In this document: positions 1-5,971 of the stretch, one piece after another
Layout of the letters: each line of letters starts with the position of its first letter
How positions within the stretch are numbered: the first letter of the stretch is position 1
NCBI GenBank assembly: GCA_003243255.1
Contig: QFQM01000257.1
Coordinates: 1-5,971, forward strand
Reading direction: 5' to 3'
DNA length: 5,971 bases
DNA from: Flavobacterium psychrophilum
GTDB taxonomy: Bacteria > Bacteroidota > Bacteroidia > Flavobacteriales > Flavobacteriaceae
Program-made: the position numbers and the translations under genes
Notes under the pieces: model-generated
Databases searched by the model: none
What the model was told of the DNA's origin: nothing
The model's input: the letters and a program-made list of their open reading frames with translations, nothing else

Positions 1-1847
1 CAAAACAATCCCTTGTTGGTGCTGCCCCATATATTGCCTGCATTATCTGCCAATACTCCATAGACAACATCGTTAGGCAATCCTTGTTTTGTGGTATAAT
101 GGATAAATTTTCCAGTTGATTTTTCGAAACGGTTCACGCCACCGCCCTTGGTGCATATCCATAGATAATCGGCATTTACGGGATCATCCATAAACCAGGA
201 AACATAATTGTAACTCAAAGAACTGGTATTACCCGGAATGTTTTTATACCACTTTACTTCTGGCGCAGTCGCATCATTTTTAAAATTCAGCCTTGCAAAA
301 CCATGTTCAGTGCCCAACCAGAAAATGCCCTGCCCATCTTCGTAGAAGGCATTGGTTTGAGCAAGCGCCTGCGTACCTATATTTTTTTCAATGTCTACTA
401 CAAACCTGGTTATTTTACCGTTTGGGTCAATTCGTGCTAATGTTCCGTTGGCTCCGCAGACCCATATACGGCCCTTACTATCTTCTATCATGGGTTGTAG
501 CTGCTCGGTTCGAGTTGGATTTACCGGTTCATCGTAGATGGCCAGCAGTTGTAAACCGACTGTGTAGTGAGATACTTTTTTCTTATCCCATGCATAAGTC
601 CAGTAATCGCCATTCCGAGCTTGAAGCACATCGGTTGTTACTGAGTTGCCTGCAACGGGTTGAATTGGATTTGCATATTCGTTTCCATCGGCAGTTACAG
701 TTTGTGCTGCCCGCCATCCTTGCACATAGATAATATCTTTATTGAGTACCGTTAACCGTTGCAAGCTCCATTTTGGAAGTAGTGGATTGAAACGGCTGCG
801 CCCAACACCGTATTTATAGATACCGTGGCCCAGTGTGCCCACCCATAAAATCCCTGAACGGTCAAGCAACAAACTTTTCAGGCCTTGATTTTTGATAGCT
901 GATTTTAAATTTAAGATGGTAGCATCACCAAGATCATCTTCTGCTTTGAGGTCACTGAAATCAAAAAAGGTATCACCCGAAGTTCCTGGTTTTAAAGGAA
1001 AGCGATTATTGAGAATCAAACCTTCGGCCTTGTCATTACTAAAAACATCTGAGCGCAATTGCCCGACAGAATCTATTAATGCCATACTCGATCCCGGAAT
1101 TTCAGGAAAAGGCTTTAATAAAAATGGCTGGCTTGCGCGTGCCGTGAGCCGGGTGCCAATCTTTTCAATCAAGTCGGTAAGTGTATGCCCGTTACTTAAC
1201 AGTGTGAAGCTGAAAGAAGACGGATTGAAAATAAAGATGCTGCCATCTGTGCAACCAACCCATATAAAGCCTTTATCATCTTTTCCCACGCCCAATATTT
1301 CCCGGTTTTGGGGAGCATCTACGCGGGTAATAGAAAGCGGCCTACTACTCTTGTCGGGCATTGAAATAATATTCATGCAGCCGCCCTGTGGGCACACTAA
1401 TATGTTGCCGTTGGGCAACTCTATCATGGCAGATATAATACGATTGCTTGAAAGCCCGGACAGGTCGCCAGATTTTTTAGCAATGCGCAAAAAACGACCT
1501 GTCTTTTTATTATACACATTTACGCCTCCATCGTAAGTGCCTATCCAAATTCTGCCCTGGCTGTCTTCCAGCAAATTGCTTACGGCATTGCTGCTGATGG
1601 AACTTGTGTCTTGTGGGTCGTTTGTAAAAATTTTGAAGGTGTATCCATCATATCGGTTCAAGCCACCCTTAGTGGCTATCCAGATAAAGCCTTCCTTATC
1701 CTGGATCATATCATTAATTAGCCCTTGCGATAATCCCTGTGCTGTGGAAATGGCTTCGCTGCCAGAACCCATTTGCGCAAAGGCGAATTTTCCATAGAAG
1801 CAAAAGCAAATCAAAAACCTGAAATAAAAGCGGTGGCCTTTGTGCAT
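1..1847 (-). CDS. Two-component regulator propeller sensor, N-terminal part (cut by left edge)
   Basis: The minus strand is open from the ATG at 1847 to the window edge, giving 615 residues with no stop. An in-frame TGA lies upstream and no other ATG falls between, so this start is well supported. Residues 1-24 form a signal peptide (hydrophobic FLICFCFYGKFAFA, cleavage before Q25). The mature part opens with the family's usual QGLSQGLINDMIQDKEGFIW (37-56) and then repeats the Reg_prop signature, hydrophobic-W-x-G/C-T-x-x-G: W56, W101, W196, W335, W462, W510, W563 and W607, with weaker copies near 150 and 416. The usual spacing is 44-53 residues, one per beta-propeller blade. In Bacteroidota such proteins carry two seven-bladed periplasmic propellers, a Y_Y_Y domain, a membrane segment and then a histidine kinase, sometimes with receiver and AraC domains. 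That half is outside the window, so the kinase type is unknown. The gene is divergent from the esterase gene, a typical place for a local regulator. The family call is secure; the ligand is unknown. Confidence 0.93.
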   Translation of the reverse strand, partial: MHKGHRFYFRFLICFCFYGKFAFAQMGSGSEAISTAQGLSQGLINDMIQDKEGFIWIATKGGLNRYDGYTFKIFTNDPQDTSSISSNAVSNLLEDSQGRIWIGTYDGGVNVYNKKTGRFLRIAKKSGDLSGLSSNRIISAMIELPNGNILVCPQGGCMNIISMPDKSSRPLSITRVDAPQNREILGVGKDDKGFIWVGCTDGSIFIFNPSSFSFTLLSNGHTLTDLIEKIGTRLTARASQPFLLKPFPEIPGSSMALIDSVGQLRSDVFSNDKAEGLILNNRFPLKPGTSGDTFFDFSDLKAEDDLGDATILNLKSAIKNQGLKSLLLDRSGILWVGTLGHGIYKYGVGRSRFNPLLPKWSLQRLTVLNKDIIYVQGWRAAQTVTADGNEYANPIQPVAGNSVTTDVLQARNGDYWTYAWDKKKVSHYTVGLQLLAIYDEPVNPTRTEQLQPMIEDSKGRIWVCGANGTLARIDPNGKITRFVVDIEKNIGTQALAQTNAFYEDGQGIFWLGTEHGFARLNFKNDATAPEVKWYKNIPGNTSSLSYNYVSWFMDDPVNADYLWICTKGGGVNRFEKSTGKFIHYTTKQGLPNDVVYGVLADNAGNIWGSTNKGLF

Positions 1848-1990
1848 GTGCCTGTAAAGATAATTGAAGCCCTGTTTTTTAATTCATCTCCTGGCTGTGA
1901 AAAAGGCGTTTCCTTACAAAATGATGAATTTATCCTGACGCAGCACAATTTGTCCTGCCGATTGAAGAGAAACTGAAGTTGAATAGTGGA

Positions 1991-2046
1991 TTTGTACTCA
2001 CTAAAAATTCTGTTTGAAGTGAGCTTTGTAGAAGATTAAAATTCTG
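1991..2046 (+). repeat. Imperfect tandem direct repeat, 34-bp period
   Basis: Two copies of a two-box element, TTTGTA-N7-AAAATTCTG, start at 1991 and 2025. The boxes are at 1991-1996 and 2004-2012, and again at 2025-2030 and 2038-2046. Both boxes are shifted by exactly 34 bp, and 16 of 22 positions agree between the copies. The second copy ends 13 bp before the esterase ATG. The position suits a regulator binding site or an untranslated-leader element, but it could also be a decayed duplication. The repeat is seen directly; its function is inference. Confidence 0.5.
1997..2023. promoter_or_regulatory. Short inverted repeat CTCACT/AGTGAG, possible operator half-sites
   Basis: CTCACT (1997-2002) and AGTGAG (2018-2023) are perfect reverse complements with a 15-nt gap, so their centres are 21 bp apart, about two helical turns. 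That spacing is compatible with a dimeric DNA-binding protein or, in RNA, with a weak 6-bp hairpin. The arms are short and could arise by chance. Confidence 0.2.
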
Positions 2047-2059
2047 CTCAAAAATAATT

Positions 2060-3295
2060 ATGAAACATTTAGGCGTAATAAACCCTCTGCTGCCTGTTTT
2101 GCTTTTAGTAAGCAGCACAATTCTGTTTGGTCAAAAATTAACCCCGAAGAAAAGGCAACTGGAACCAGACACAACCATTCATTCTAAAGTAATGGGCAAA
2201 GAATACCAGCTTTATATTTCTTTTCCAAAAAATTACTCTACTAAAGATACAGTCAAATACCCCGTGTTATATGTGCTGGACGGACTGTACAGTTTCCCAG
2301 CTTTTAAAAGTATAAGAGAATCTTTAGATATAGATAAAGAATTAGAAGATGTTATCATCGTAGGCATAGGTTGTGGGCTTGATTTTGTTTCCTGGGGCAT
2401 TAACAGAACCAACGACTACACACCTTCTCAAGACACCGCCTGGAACAGACAGTATGAAAAGGATGCAGCCAAGCAATATAATTTGGATTATAATTCGGTG
2501 AAGGGGAAAATTCATTCAGGCGAAGCCCGAAAATTTTTACAATGCATCACAACAGAAATAATCCCCTATATAGAAACACACTACAATACCACAACTGACC
2601 GGGGCATTTCGGGGTTTTCGTTGGGCGGGCTATTTACTGCCTGGTGCTTTTTAAACACCAAGGGAATTTTCAAAAAGTTTGGCATCAACAGTCCTTCGCT
2701 TTGGTGGAATAATAATGAAGTGATAGTACAGGCAGAATCGCTGTCTAATAAAAATGAAACCTTGAACATACCACCCACCAAAGTATTTATTTCTGTGGGA
2801 GAAAAAGAAACACCCGTGATGATTTCCGGTATGGAAAAATTTAGTGAGCTGCTTGAATCTAAGGCATATAAAAATGTATCAGTCGCCAAACAAAAGCTTG
2901 TTGGTGAAACGCACTCGTCAGCAATGCGCACCAGTTTAAAGAGAAGCATTTCGGTGTTGTATGGAAAGCAAGCCGAAGCAAAGGCAGCAGAAATTGACTT
3001 TGTAAAGGCTTCACCTGATAAGGCAAAAATTTTATTGGAAAATGAGTTTGTAAGAGTGATAGAGTATTCTCTTAAGCCTGGAGAAAAAGATAATACACAT
3101 ACACATCCGCCAAAAACATCCTATGTTATTTCAGGTGGCACGCTCAGGGTTTACCCCGAAAACGAAAAGCCATTTGATTCCGAAGAAATAAAAGGCACAA
3201 CGGAGTGGGCAGGCAAAAGAGGTAAACATTACGTGGAGAACATTGGCAAGACAACAGTTACCATATTACTAACGGAGATAAAGTCAGTTCACTAA
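2060..3295 (+). CDS. Secreted alpha/beta-hydrolase (putative esterase) fused to a C-terminal cupin domain
   Basis: This 411-residue protein has a signal peptide (1-24, cleavage likely before Q25), so it acts outside the cytoplasm. Residues about 38-302 match the 'putative esterase' (esterase D/IroE-like, COG2819-type) hydrolases. YPVLYVLDG (67-75) is the early strand with the oxyanion region. GFSLG (185-189) is the nucleophile elbow with Ser187. GETH (282-285) supplies the likely catalytic His285, and Glu248 or Glu250 in VGEKE is a candidate acid. Residues about 318-409 form a second domain resembling small stand-alone cupins: LLENEFVRVIEYSLKPGE (325-342), the metal-ligand motif THTH (His347, His349), and His390 followed by three residues and Asn394. 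The usual cupin motif-1 glutamate is not obvious. It is the first gene of the plus-strand cluster, 21 nt before the membrane-protein gene. The substrate is unknown, with carboxylic ester hydrolysis the family expectation. The start ATG has an A/T-rich leader. Confidence 0.88.
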   Translation: MKHLGVINPLLPVLLLVSSTILFGQKLTPKKRQLEPDTTIHSKVMGKEYQLYISFPKNYSTKDTVKYPVLYVLDGLYSFPAFKSIRESLDIDKELEDVIIVGIGCGLDFVSWGINRTNDYTPSQDTAWNRQYEKDAAKQYNLDYNSVKGKIHSGEARKFLQCITTEIIPYIETHYNTTTDRGISGFSLGGLFTAWCFLNTKGIFKKFGINSPSLWWNNNEVIVQAESLSNKNETLNIPPTKVFISVGEKETPVMISGMEKFSELLESKAYKNVSVAKQKLVGETHSSAMRTSLKRSISVLYGKQAEAKAAEIDFVKASPDKAKILLENEFVRVIEYSLKPGEKDNTHTHPPKTSYVISGGTLRVYPENEKPFDSEEIKGTTEWAGKRGKHYVENIGKTTVTILLTEIKSVH

Positions 3296-3316
3296 TAATT
3301 TCAACTAATATAGTCA

Positions 3317-4489
3317 ATGGCAACAATCACAAAACCCAGAATAGAATCAATCGACCTGTTAAAAGGTTTAGTAATGGTCATCATGGCGCTCGACCATGTG
3401 CGGGATTATTTTCATTACTCAGCATTCTTTTTTGACCCAACCGACCCAACGCAAACAACTTTGCCTATTTTCTTTACAAGGTTCATTACCCATTTTTGTG
3501 CGCCTGCTTTTAGTTTTTTAGCAGGGCTTTCTGCATATATGATTGGCAAAAGAAAATCACCCGCTGAATTATCGGTGTTCTTACTCAAACGTGGGCTCTG
3601 GTTAATTTTTATCGAACTAACCATTGTGTCTTTTGCGTGGTACTTCGACCCTGAATTCAGGCGTACCGGATTAGCAGTAATATGGGTACTTGGTTTAAGT
3701 ATGATCGCGCTGGCAGGCCTTATCCATCTACCCAAAAAAATTATCCTGCTGTTCAGCCTTATCATTATTTTCGGGCACAATCTATTGGATGGCATTGTTA
3801 TAAAAGACAATATTTTTTGGTCGCTTCTGCATCAACGTGGTCTTCTTTTTAGTGATGGAACTCATTCTATCGGTGTCGGGTATCCTATCATCCCCTGGAT
3901 AGCAGTTATGTCATTGGGATATTGCTTTGGACCGTTGTATGATGGTTCATTCGATGCTCATAAAAGAAAAAGAATATTGAATGCATTAGGCATTGGGTGC
4001 ATCGTTCTTTTCTTCATTTTAATTACAATCAATAAATATGGCGACCCCGTAAAGTGGACAAACTATGGATATACATTAAAGACAGCCATGTCAATTTTCA
4101 ATGTTAGCAAGTATCCACCTTCATTATTGTATTTGTTGGTAACATTGGGCGGAGCGTTTCTTTTTCTTGCCAATGCAGAAAAGCTAAAAGGTAAAATCGT
4201 TGACTTCTTTTGCGTATTTGGCCGGGTACCATTTTTCTACTACATCATTCATCTTTATGTCATTCATTTATTAGCAATGTTAGCTGCGCAATTGACCGGC
4301 TTCGGCTGGCAAGCCATGATTTTACCAAAATTCGTTATAAGAGTAGAAGCGTTAAAAGGCTATGGTTTTAACTTGATAATAGTTTACCTGGTTTGGATTT
4401 TAGTTATCGCATTGATGTATCCGCTATGCAAAAAATTTGATGCCTATAAACAAGCACACAAAGAAAAATGGTGGTTGAGTTATTTGTAA
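3317..4489 (+). CDS. Multi-pass membrane protein, DUF1624 / heparan-alpha-glucosaminide N-acetyltransferase-like
   Basis: This 390-residue protein is very hydrophobic, with about ten membrane segments near residues 12-28, 57-77, 88-108, 116-134, 140-158, 190-206, 219-237, 268-286, 300-322 and 352-371. Family hallmarks are the opening RIESIDLLKGLVMVIMALDH (8-27) followed by VRDYFH, the FCAPAFSFLAGLSAY stretch (60-74), YPPSLLYLL (266-274), and FGRVPFFYYIIHLYVIHLL (301-319). This is the membrane acyltransferase family whose human member moves an acetyl group from cytosolic acetyl-CoA across a membrane onto a sugar amine. His27 or His33 could be the acetyl-carrying histidine, but I cannot align this securely. 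Most bacterial members have no proven substrate. The gene lies 21 nt after the esterase and 63 nt before the lipocalin-like gene, so it is probably in one transcript. The family call is firm; the reaction is inferred. Confidence 0.87.
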   Translation: MATITKPRIESIDLLKGLVMVIMALDHVRDYFHYSAFFFDPTDPTQTTLPIFFTRFITHFCAPAFSFLAGLSAYMIGKRKSPAELSVFLLKRGLWLIFIELTIVSFAWYFDPEFRRTGLAVIWVLGLSMIALAGLIHLPKKIILLFSLIIIFGHNLLDGIVIKDNIFWSLLHQRGLLFSDGTHSIGVGYPIIPWIAVMSLGYCFGPLYDGSFDAHKRKRILNALGIGCIVLFFILITINKYGDPVKWTNYGYTLKTAMSIFNVSKYPPSLLYLLVTLGGAFLFLANAEKLKGKIVDFFCVFGRVPFFYYIIHLYVIHLLAMLAAQLTGFGWQAMILPKFVIRVEALKGYGFNLIIVYLVWILVIALMYPLCKKFDAYKQAHKEKWWLSYL

Positions 4490-4490
4490 A
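4476..4490 (+). repeat. 15-bp repeat, copy 1 (end of membrane-protein gene)
   Basis: TGAGTTATTTGTAAA spans the last codons (L-S-Y-L) and stop of the membrane-protein gene. An identical 15-mer occurs at 5163-5177 near the end of the Tat-peptide ORF. Flanking bases differ at both ends. Confidence 0.6.
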
Positions 4491-4552
4491 AGCTGCAAAT
4501 TTATTTGCGGTATTATTTATCTGAATTTTATATCTCTGAATCAACTATTAGT
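4490..4552 (+). other. Intercistronic gap with a weak hairpin
   Basis: The 63-bp gap between the membrane-protein stop and the lipocalin-like ATG holds one small stem-loop. GCTGCAAA (4492-4499) pairs with TTTGCGGT (4504-4511) over a 4-nt loop, using two G-U pairs. It is followed by TATTATTT rather than a clean U-run. It is too weak to call a terminator and could be an mRNA processing or attenuation element, or chance. No promoter consensus was found here. Confidence 0.25.
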
Positions 4553-5041
4553 ATGGAAATGAAATCAGCTTTACTTGGACTCTTGGTAATCTTTATAATT
4601 TATTCTACAGCGAATTCTCAAACAGTAAAACCAGCGAAAGGTATTGCTGGTGTATGGCGGTTGGTTGAGTTTGTCGATTTGGATTCTGCCACCAATACCT
4701 GGATGGACCGATACGGAAAAAACCCAAGAGGGTATTTTATTTACTCGCCCGGTGGTATACTAAGTATTAATGTTTCCAGCGATACACCTCTTAAAATAAC
4801 AGAAGAAGGGGCTAAAAATTACACAATTAATTTTCATGAATTTTTTAGCAGTCATTCTTTTGGATACTTCGGTACGTACACATACGAGCCGGCAAAAGGA
4901 CAGGTAATCCATCATGTTAAGGGAGGAACACTTCCGTGGTACACCGATACTGAACAGCCACGGCAAATCCAACTGAAAGGAGATACATTAATTATTGGCG
5001 ATAACATAAAAACAAGAAGAGTACTTGTGCGGGTGGAATAA
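4553..5041 (+). CDS. Small secreted lipocalin-like domain protein
   Basis: The 162-residue product from the ATG at 4553 starts with a clear signal peptide (MEMKSALLGLLVIFIIYSTA, cleavage probably after S22, A-N-S|Q). A second in-frame ATG at 4559 is an equally possible start. A TTG at 4505 would put an unlikely 16-residue polar extension before the signal peptide, so I reject it. The mature part matches the lipocalin-like family (Lipocalin_5 type): GVWRLVEF (33-40), GKNPRGYFIYSPGGILSINV (55-74), FGTYTYEPAKGQVIHHV (106-122), and TEQPRQIQLKGDTLIIG (133-149), closing with a strand R-V-L-V-R-V-E. This is the usual length for a single-domain member. The fold is a beta-barrel expected to hold a small hydrophobic or acylated ligand, or simply to be structural. 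Its neighbours (esterase, acyltransferase-like protein, amidohydrolase) fit a small-molecule role, but the ligand is unknown. Confidence 0.82.
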   Translation: MEMKSALLGLLVIFIIYSTANSQTVKPAKGIAGVWRLVEFVDLDSATNTWMDRYGKNPRGYFIYSPGGILSINVSSDTPLKITEEGAKNYTINFHEFFSSHSFGYFGTYTYEPAKGQVIHHVKGGTLPWYTDTEQPRQIQLKGDTLIIGDNIKTRRVLVRVE

Positions 5042-5070
5042 CTAATCCAAAAAAACAAAACCTAATCATT

Positions 5071-5184
5071 ATGCAACGCAGAACATTTATCAAAAATTCA
5101 GCACTGACTGTAATGAGCATTAGTGCATTCGGGGCTTTAAACTGGAATGGAAAATATTTTACTGAGTTATTTGTAAACCAATAA
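5071..5184 (+). CDS. 37-residue orphan Tat signal peptide ORF (possible gene remnant)
   Basis: The ORF begins MQRRTFIKNSALTVMSISAF, with twin arginines at residues 3-4 in the order R-R-x-F-I-K, followed by a hydrophobic stretch. That is a textbook twin-arginine translocation signal, very like those on Tat-exported proteins of Bacteroidota (some intradiol dioxygenases and oxidoreductases begin similarly, from memory). After about residue 22 only 15 residues remain before TAA, and no mature domain follows in any frame because the amidohydrolase ATG begins 4 nt after the stop. It lies 29 nt after the lipocalin-like gene. It may be the 5' remnant of a deleted Tat-exported enzyme, a tiny membrane protein, or a leader ORF coupled to translation of the next gene. 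The motif is seen directly; its fate and function are inference. Confidence 0.55.
   Translation: MQRRTFIKNSALTVMSISAFGALNWNGKYFTELFVNQ
5163..5177 (+). repeat. 15-bp repeat, copy 2 (inside Tat-peptide ORF)
   Basis: TGAGTTATTTGTAAA is identical to 4476-4490. Here it is read in a different frame (E-L-F-V). Read in the frame of the first copy it would again give L-S-Y-L-stop (5162-5176). Confidence 0.6.
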
Positions 5185-5188
5185 ACAT

Positions 5189-5971
5189 ATGAAAAATAAA
5201 ATTACTGGCTTGTTCGCAGCAATAGCGTTATCTGCTTTTTCACTTCATGCACAACCCAACAAAGTAAAACAGCTTGCGTATGCGGACTCGTCCAGACTGG
5301 TGGAAATTTTTAAAGACATCCATCAAAATCCTGAACTCGGTTTTATGGAGGTTCGTACATCAGGCATTGTCGCAAAAGAATTAAAAGCCCTCGGATATGA
5401 AGTAACAACCGGAATAGGTAAAACAGGTGTTGTTGCAATTTATAAAAACGGTACCGGTCCAACGGTAATGTACCGGGCAGACATGGACTGTAATTCTGTA
5501 AAGGAAATAAACGTACTTCCTTATGCAAGCACAAAAACCATGAAAAAAGAAGATGGCACAGAAACCCCTGTGATGCATGCCTGCGGACACGATGCACATG
5601 TAACCTGGATGCTGGGTGTTGCAAAAATTATGATGTCTTTAAAAAAAGAATGGAAAGGGACATTGGTGTTTTTAGCACAGCCGGCCGAAGAACTACTAAC
5701 AGGAGCACAGGCTATGGTAGATGACAAGATGTATGAAAAGGGAGTGCCAATACCAGATTTCTTATTAGGCTTGCACACCAATAATACTCCTCTTGGAAAC
5801 ATTAAAAATGGAACAGGTGTTCGTATGTCGGGCAGCGACCAACTGGACGTAACTTTTTATGGCGTGGGTGGTCATGGATCAAGACCCGAAGATGCAAAGG
5901 ACCCGGTGGTAATGGCGTGCAATGCGGTGATGCAATACCAAACAATCATCAGCAGGAATATTGGCGCACAG
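5189..5971 (+). CDS. Secreted M20D-type amidohydrolase, N-terminal part (cut by right edge)
   Basis: The frame is open from the ATG at 5189 to the window edge (261 residues); family members are usually about 400-450 long, so the C-terminal third is missing. Residues 1-21 are a signal peptide (cleavage near A21|Q22), placing the enzyme in the periplasm or outside. Motifs of M20D amidohydrolases (hippurate/N-acyl-amino-acid/IAA-conjugate hydrolase relatives) appear in order: HQNPELGF (45-52), RADMD (96-100), MHACGHDAH (129-137) with metal ligands Cys132 and His134, QPAEE (164-168) with the catalytic and metal glutamates, GLH (194-196) with His196, and GVGGHGSRP (225-233), the start of the lid/dimerisation domain with His229. 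The last metal histidine lies beyond the edge. After RADMD the common A-L-P is replaced by C-N-S, and a longer loop (114-127) precedes MHACGH. It hydrolyses an amide-linked acyl group; the exact substrate is unknown. It starts 4 nt after the Tat ORF stop. Confidence 0.92.
   Translation, partial: MKNKITGLFAAIALSAFSLHAQPNKVKQLAYADSSRLVEIFKDIHQNPELGFMEVRTSGIVAKELKALGYEVTTGIGKTGVVAIYKNGTGPTVMYRADMDCNSVKEINVLPYASTKTMKKEDGTETPVMHACGHDAHVTWMLGVAKIMMSLKKEWKGTLVFLAQPAEELLTGAQAMVDDKMYEKGVPIPDFLLGLHTNNTPLGNIKNGTGVRMSGSDQLDVTFYGVGGHGSRPEDAKDPVVMACNAVMQYQTIISRNIGAQ

Larger units (their letters stand above)
1848..2059. promoter_or_regulatory. Divergent intergenic region between sensor and esterase genes
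   Basis: This 212-bp gap lies between two genes starting in opposite directions, so it must hold at least one promoter and probably two. No credible gene was found in it. I looked for the Bacteroidota promoter form (TTTG, about 19-21 bp, then TAnnTTTG). On the plus strand only near matches appear, for example TGGATTTG at 1987-1994. On the minus strand TATTTTTG (2056 down to 2049) matches the -7 element exactly but lacks a clear -33 partner, having only a TTTA at 2082-2079. Neither is firm. Neither gene has a recognisable Shine-Dalgarno sequence, as is common in this phylum. The half nearest the esterase holds a 34-bp-period direct repeat and a short inverted repeat, listed separately. Confidence 0.6.

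Noticed and set aside
293..1797. Plus-strand ORFs at 293-733, 892-1536 and 1537-1797
   Set aside because: They lie antisense to the sensor gene, whose minus-strand frame is open throughout and carries clear propeller motifs. Their translations show no family features.
1881..1930. Inverted repeat AATTCATC (1881-1888) / GATGAATT (1923-1930)
   Set aside because: The arms are 8 bp of AT-rich sequence 34 nt apart and do not extend. Chance is a good explanation.
1773..1976. Plus-strand 67-residue ORF across the sensor start and intergenic region
   Set aside because: It overlaps the sensor signal peptide antisense and has no recognisable motif.
2049..2056. Minus-strand TATTTTTG as the -7 promoter element of the sensor gene
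   Set aside because: It matches the consensus core, but no convincing -33 element lies at the right distance and it would give a leader of about 200 nt. Kept only as a weak possibility.
1930..2118. Minus-strand 62-residue ORF across the esterase start
   Set aside because: It overlaps the esterase signal peptide, looks like low-information sequence, and competes with a much better gene.
2581..3810. Minus-strand ORFs at 2581-2949 and 3415-3810
   Set aside because: Both are shadows inside the well-supported esterase and membrane-protein genes.
4492..4511. Rho-independent terminator after the membrane-protein gene
   Set aside because: The stem has only 8 pairs including two G-U, and no uninterrupted U-run follows. 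The tight same-strand gene order argues for read-through.
4505..4552. TTG start at 4505 for the lipocalin-like gene
   Set aside because: It adds 16 residues before an otherwise ideal signal peptide and lies inside a small hairpin. The ATG at 4553 gives a standard exported protein.
4760..5802. Minus-strand ORFs at 4760-4972, 5343-5624, 5381-5599 and 5521-5802
   Set aside because: They are antisense to the lipocalin-like and amidohydrolase genes, overlap each other, and show no motifs.

Overview
The window looks like a piece of a Bacteroidota chromosome, most likely a Chitinophagaceae or Sphingobacteriia-type environmental bacterium. This is inferred from gene content and style, not from a marker gene. 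The signs are a two-component-regulator propeller sensor, moderate to low GC, start codons without Shine-Dalgarno sequences but with A/T-rich leaders, signal peptides ending in the typical '..Q' mature residue, and a close-packed run of exported proteins. No rRNA, tRNA, CRISPR array, transposase or integrase was seen.

Layout. The left third (1-1847, minus strand) is the N-terminal 615 residues of a large periplasmic beta-propeller sensor of the kind that precedes a histidine kinase in Bacteroidota. Its C-terminal signalling half lies off the left edge. A 212-bp intergenic region (1848-2059) separates it from a divergent plus-strand gene set and carries an imperfect tandem direct repeat with a 34-bp period just before the first gene. 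On the plus strand follow: a secreted alpha/beta-hydrolase (esterase family) with a C-terminal cupin domain (2060-3295); a multi-pass membrane protein of the DUF1624/heparan-alpha-glucosaminide N-acetyltransferase-like family (3317-4489); a small secreted lipocalin-like protein (4553-5041); a 37-codon ORF that is essentially only a Tat signal peptide (5071-5184); and a secreted M20D-type amidohydrolase cut by the right edge (5189-5971).

How they may work together. Gaps between the plus-strand genes are 21, 63, 29 and 4 nt, so they are probably co-transcribed. All full-length products are predicted to be exported or membrane-embedded. An ester hydrolase, a putative membrane acyltransferase, a lipocalin-fold binding protein and an N-acyl (amide) hydrolase could together form an envelope pathway for an acylated small molecule, with the divergent sensor controlling it. 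That link is inference; nothing in the sequence names the substrate. The less ordinary items are the esterase-cupin fusion, the orphan Tat signal peptide, a 15-bp sequence shared by the end of the membrane-protein gene and the end of that Tat ORF, and the 34-bp-period repeat.
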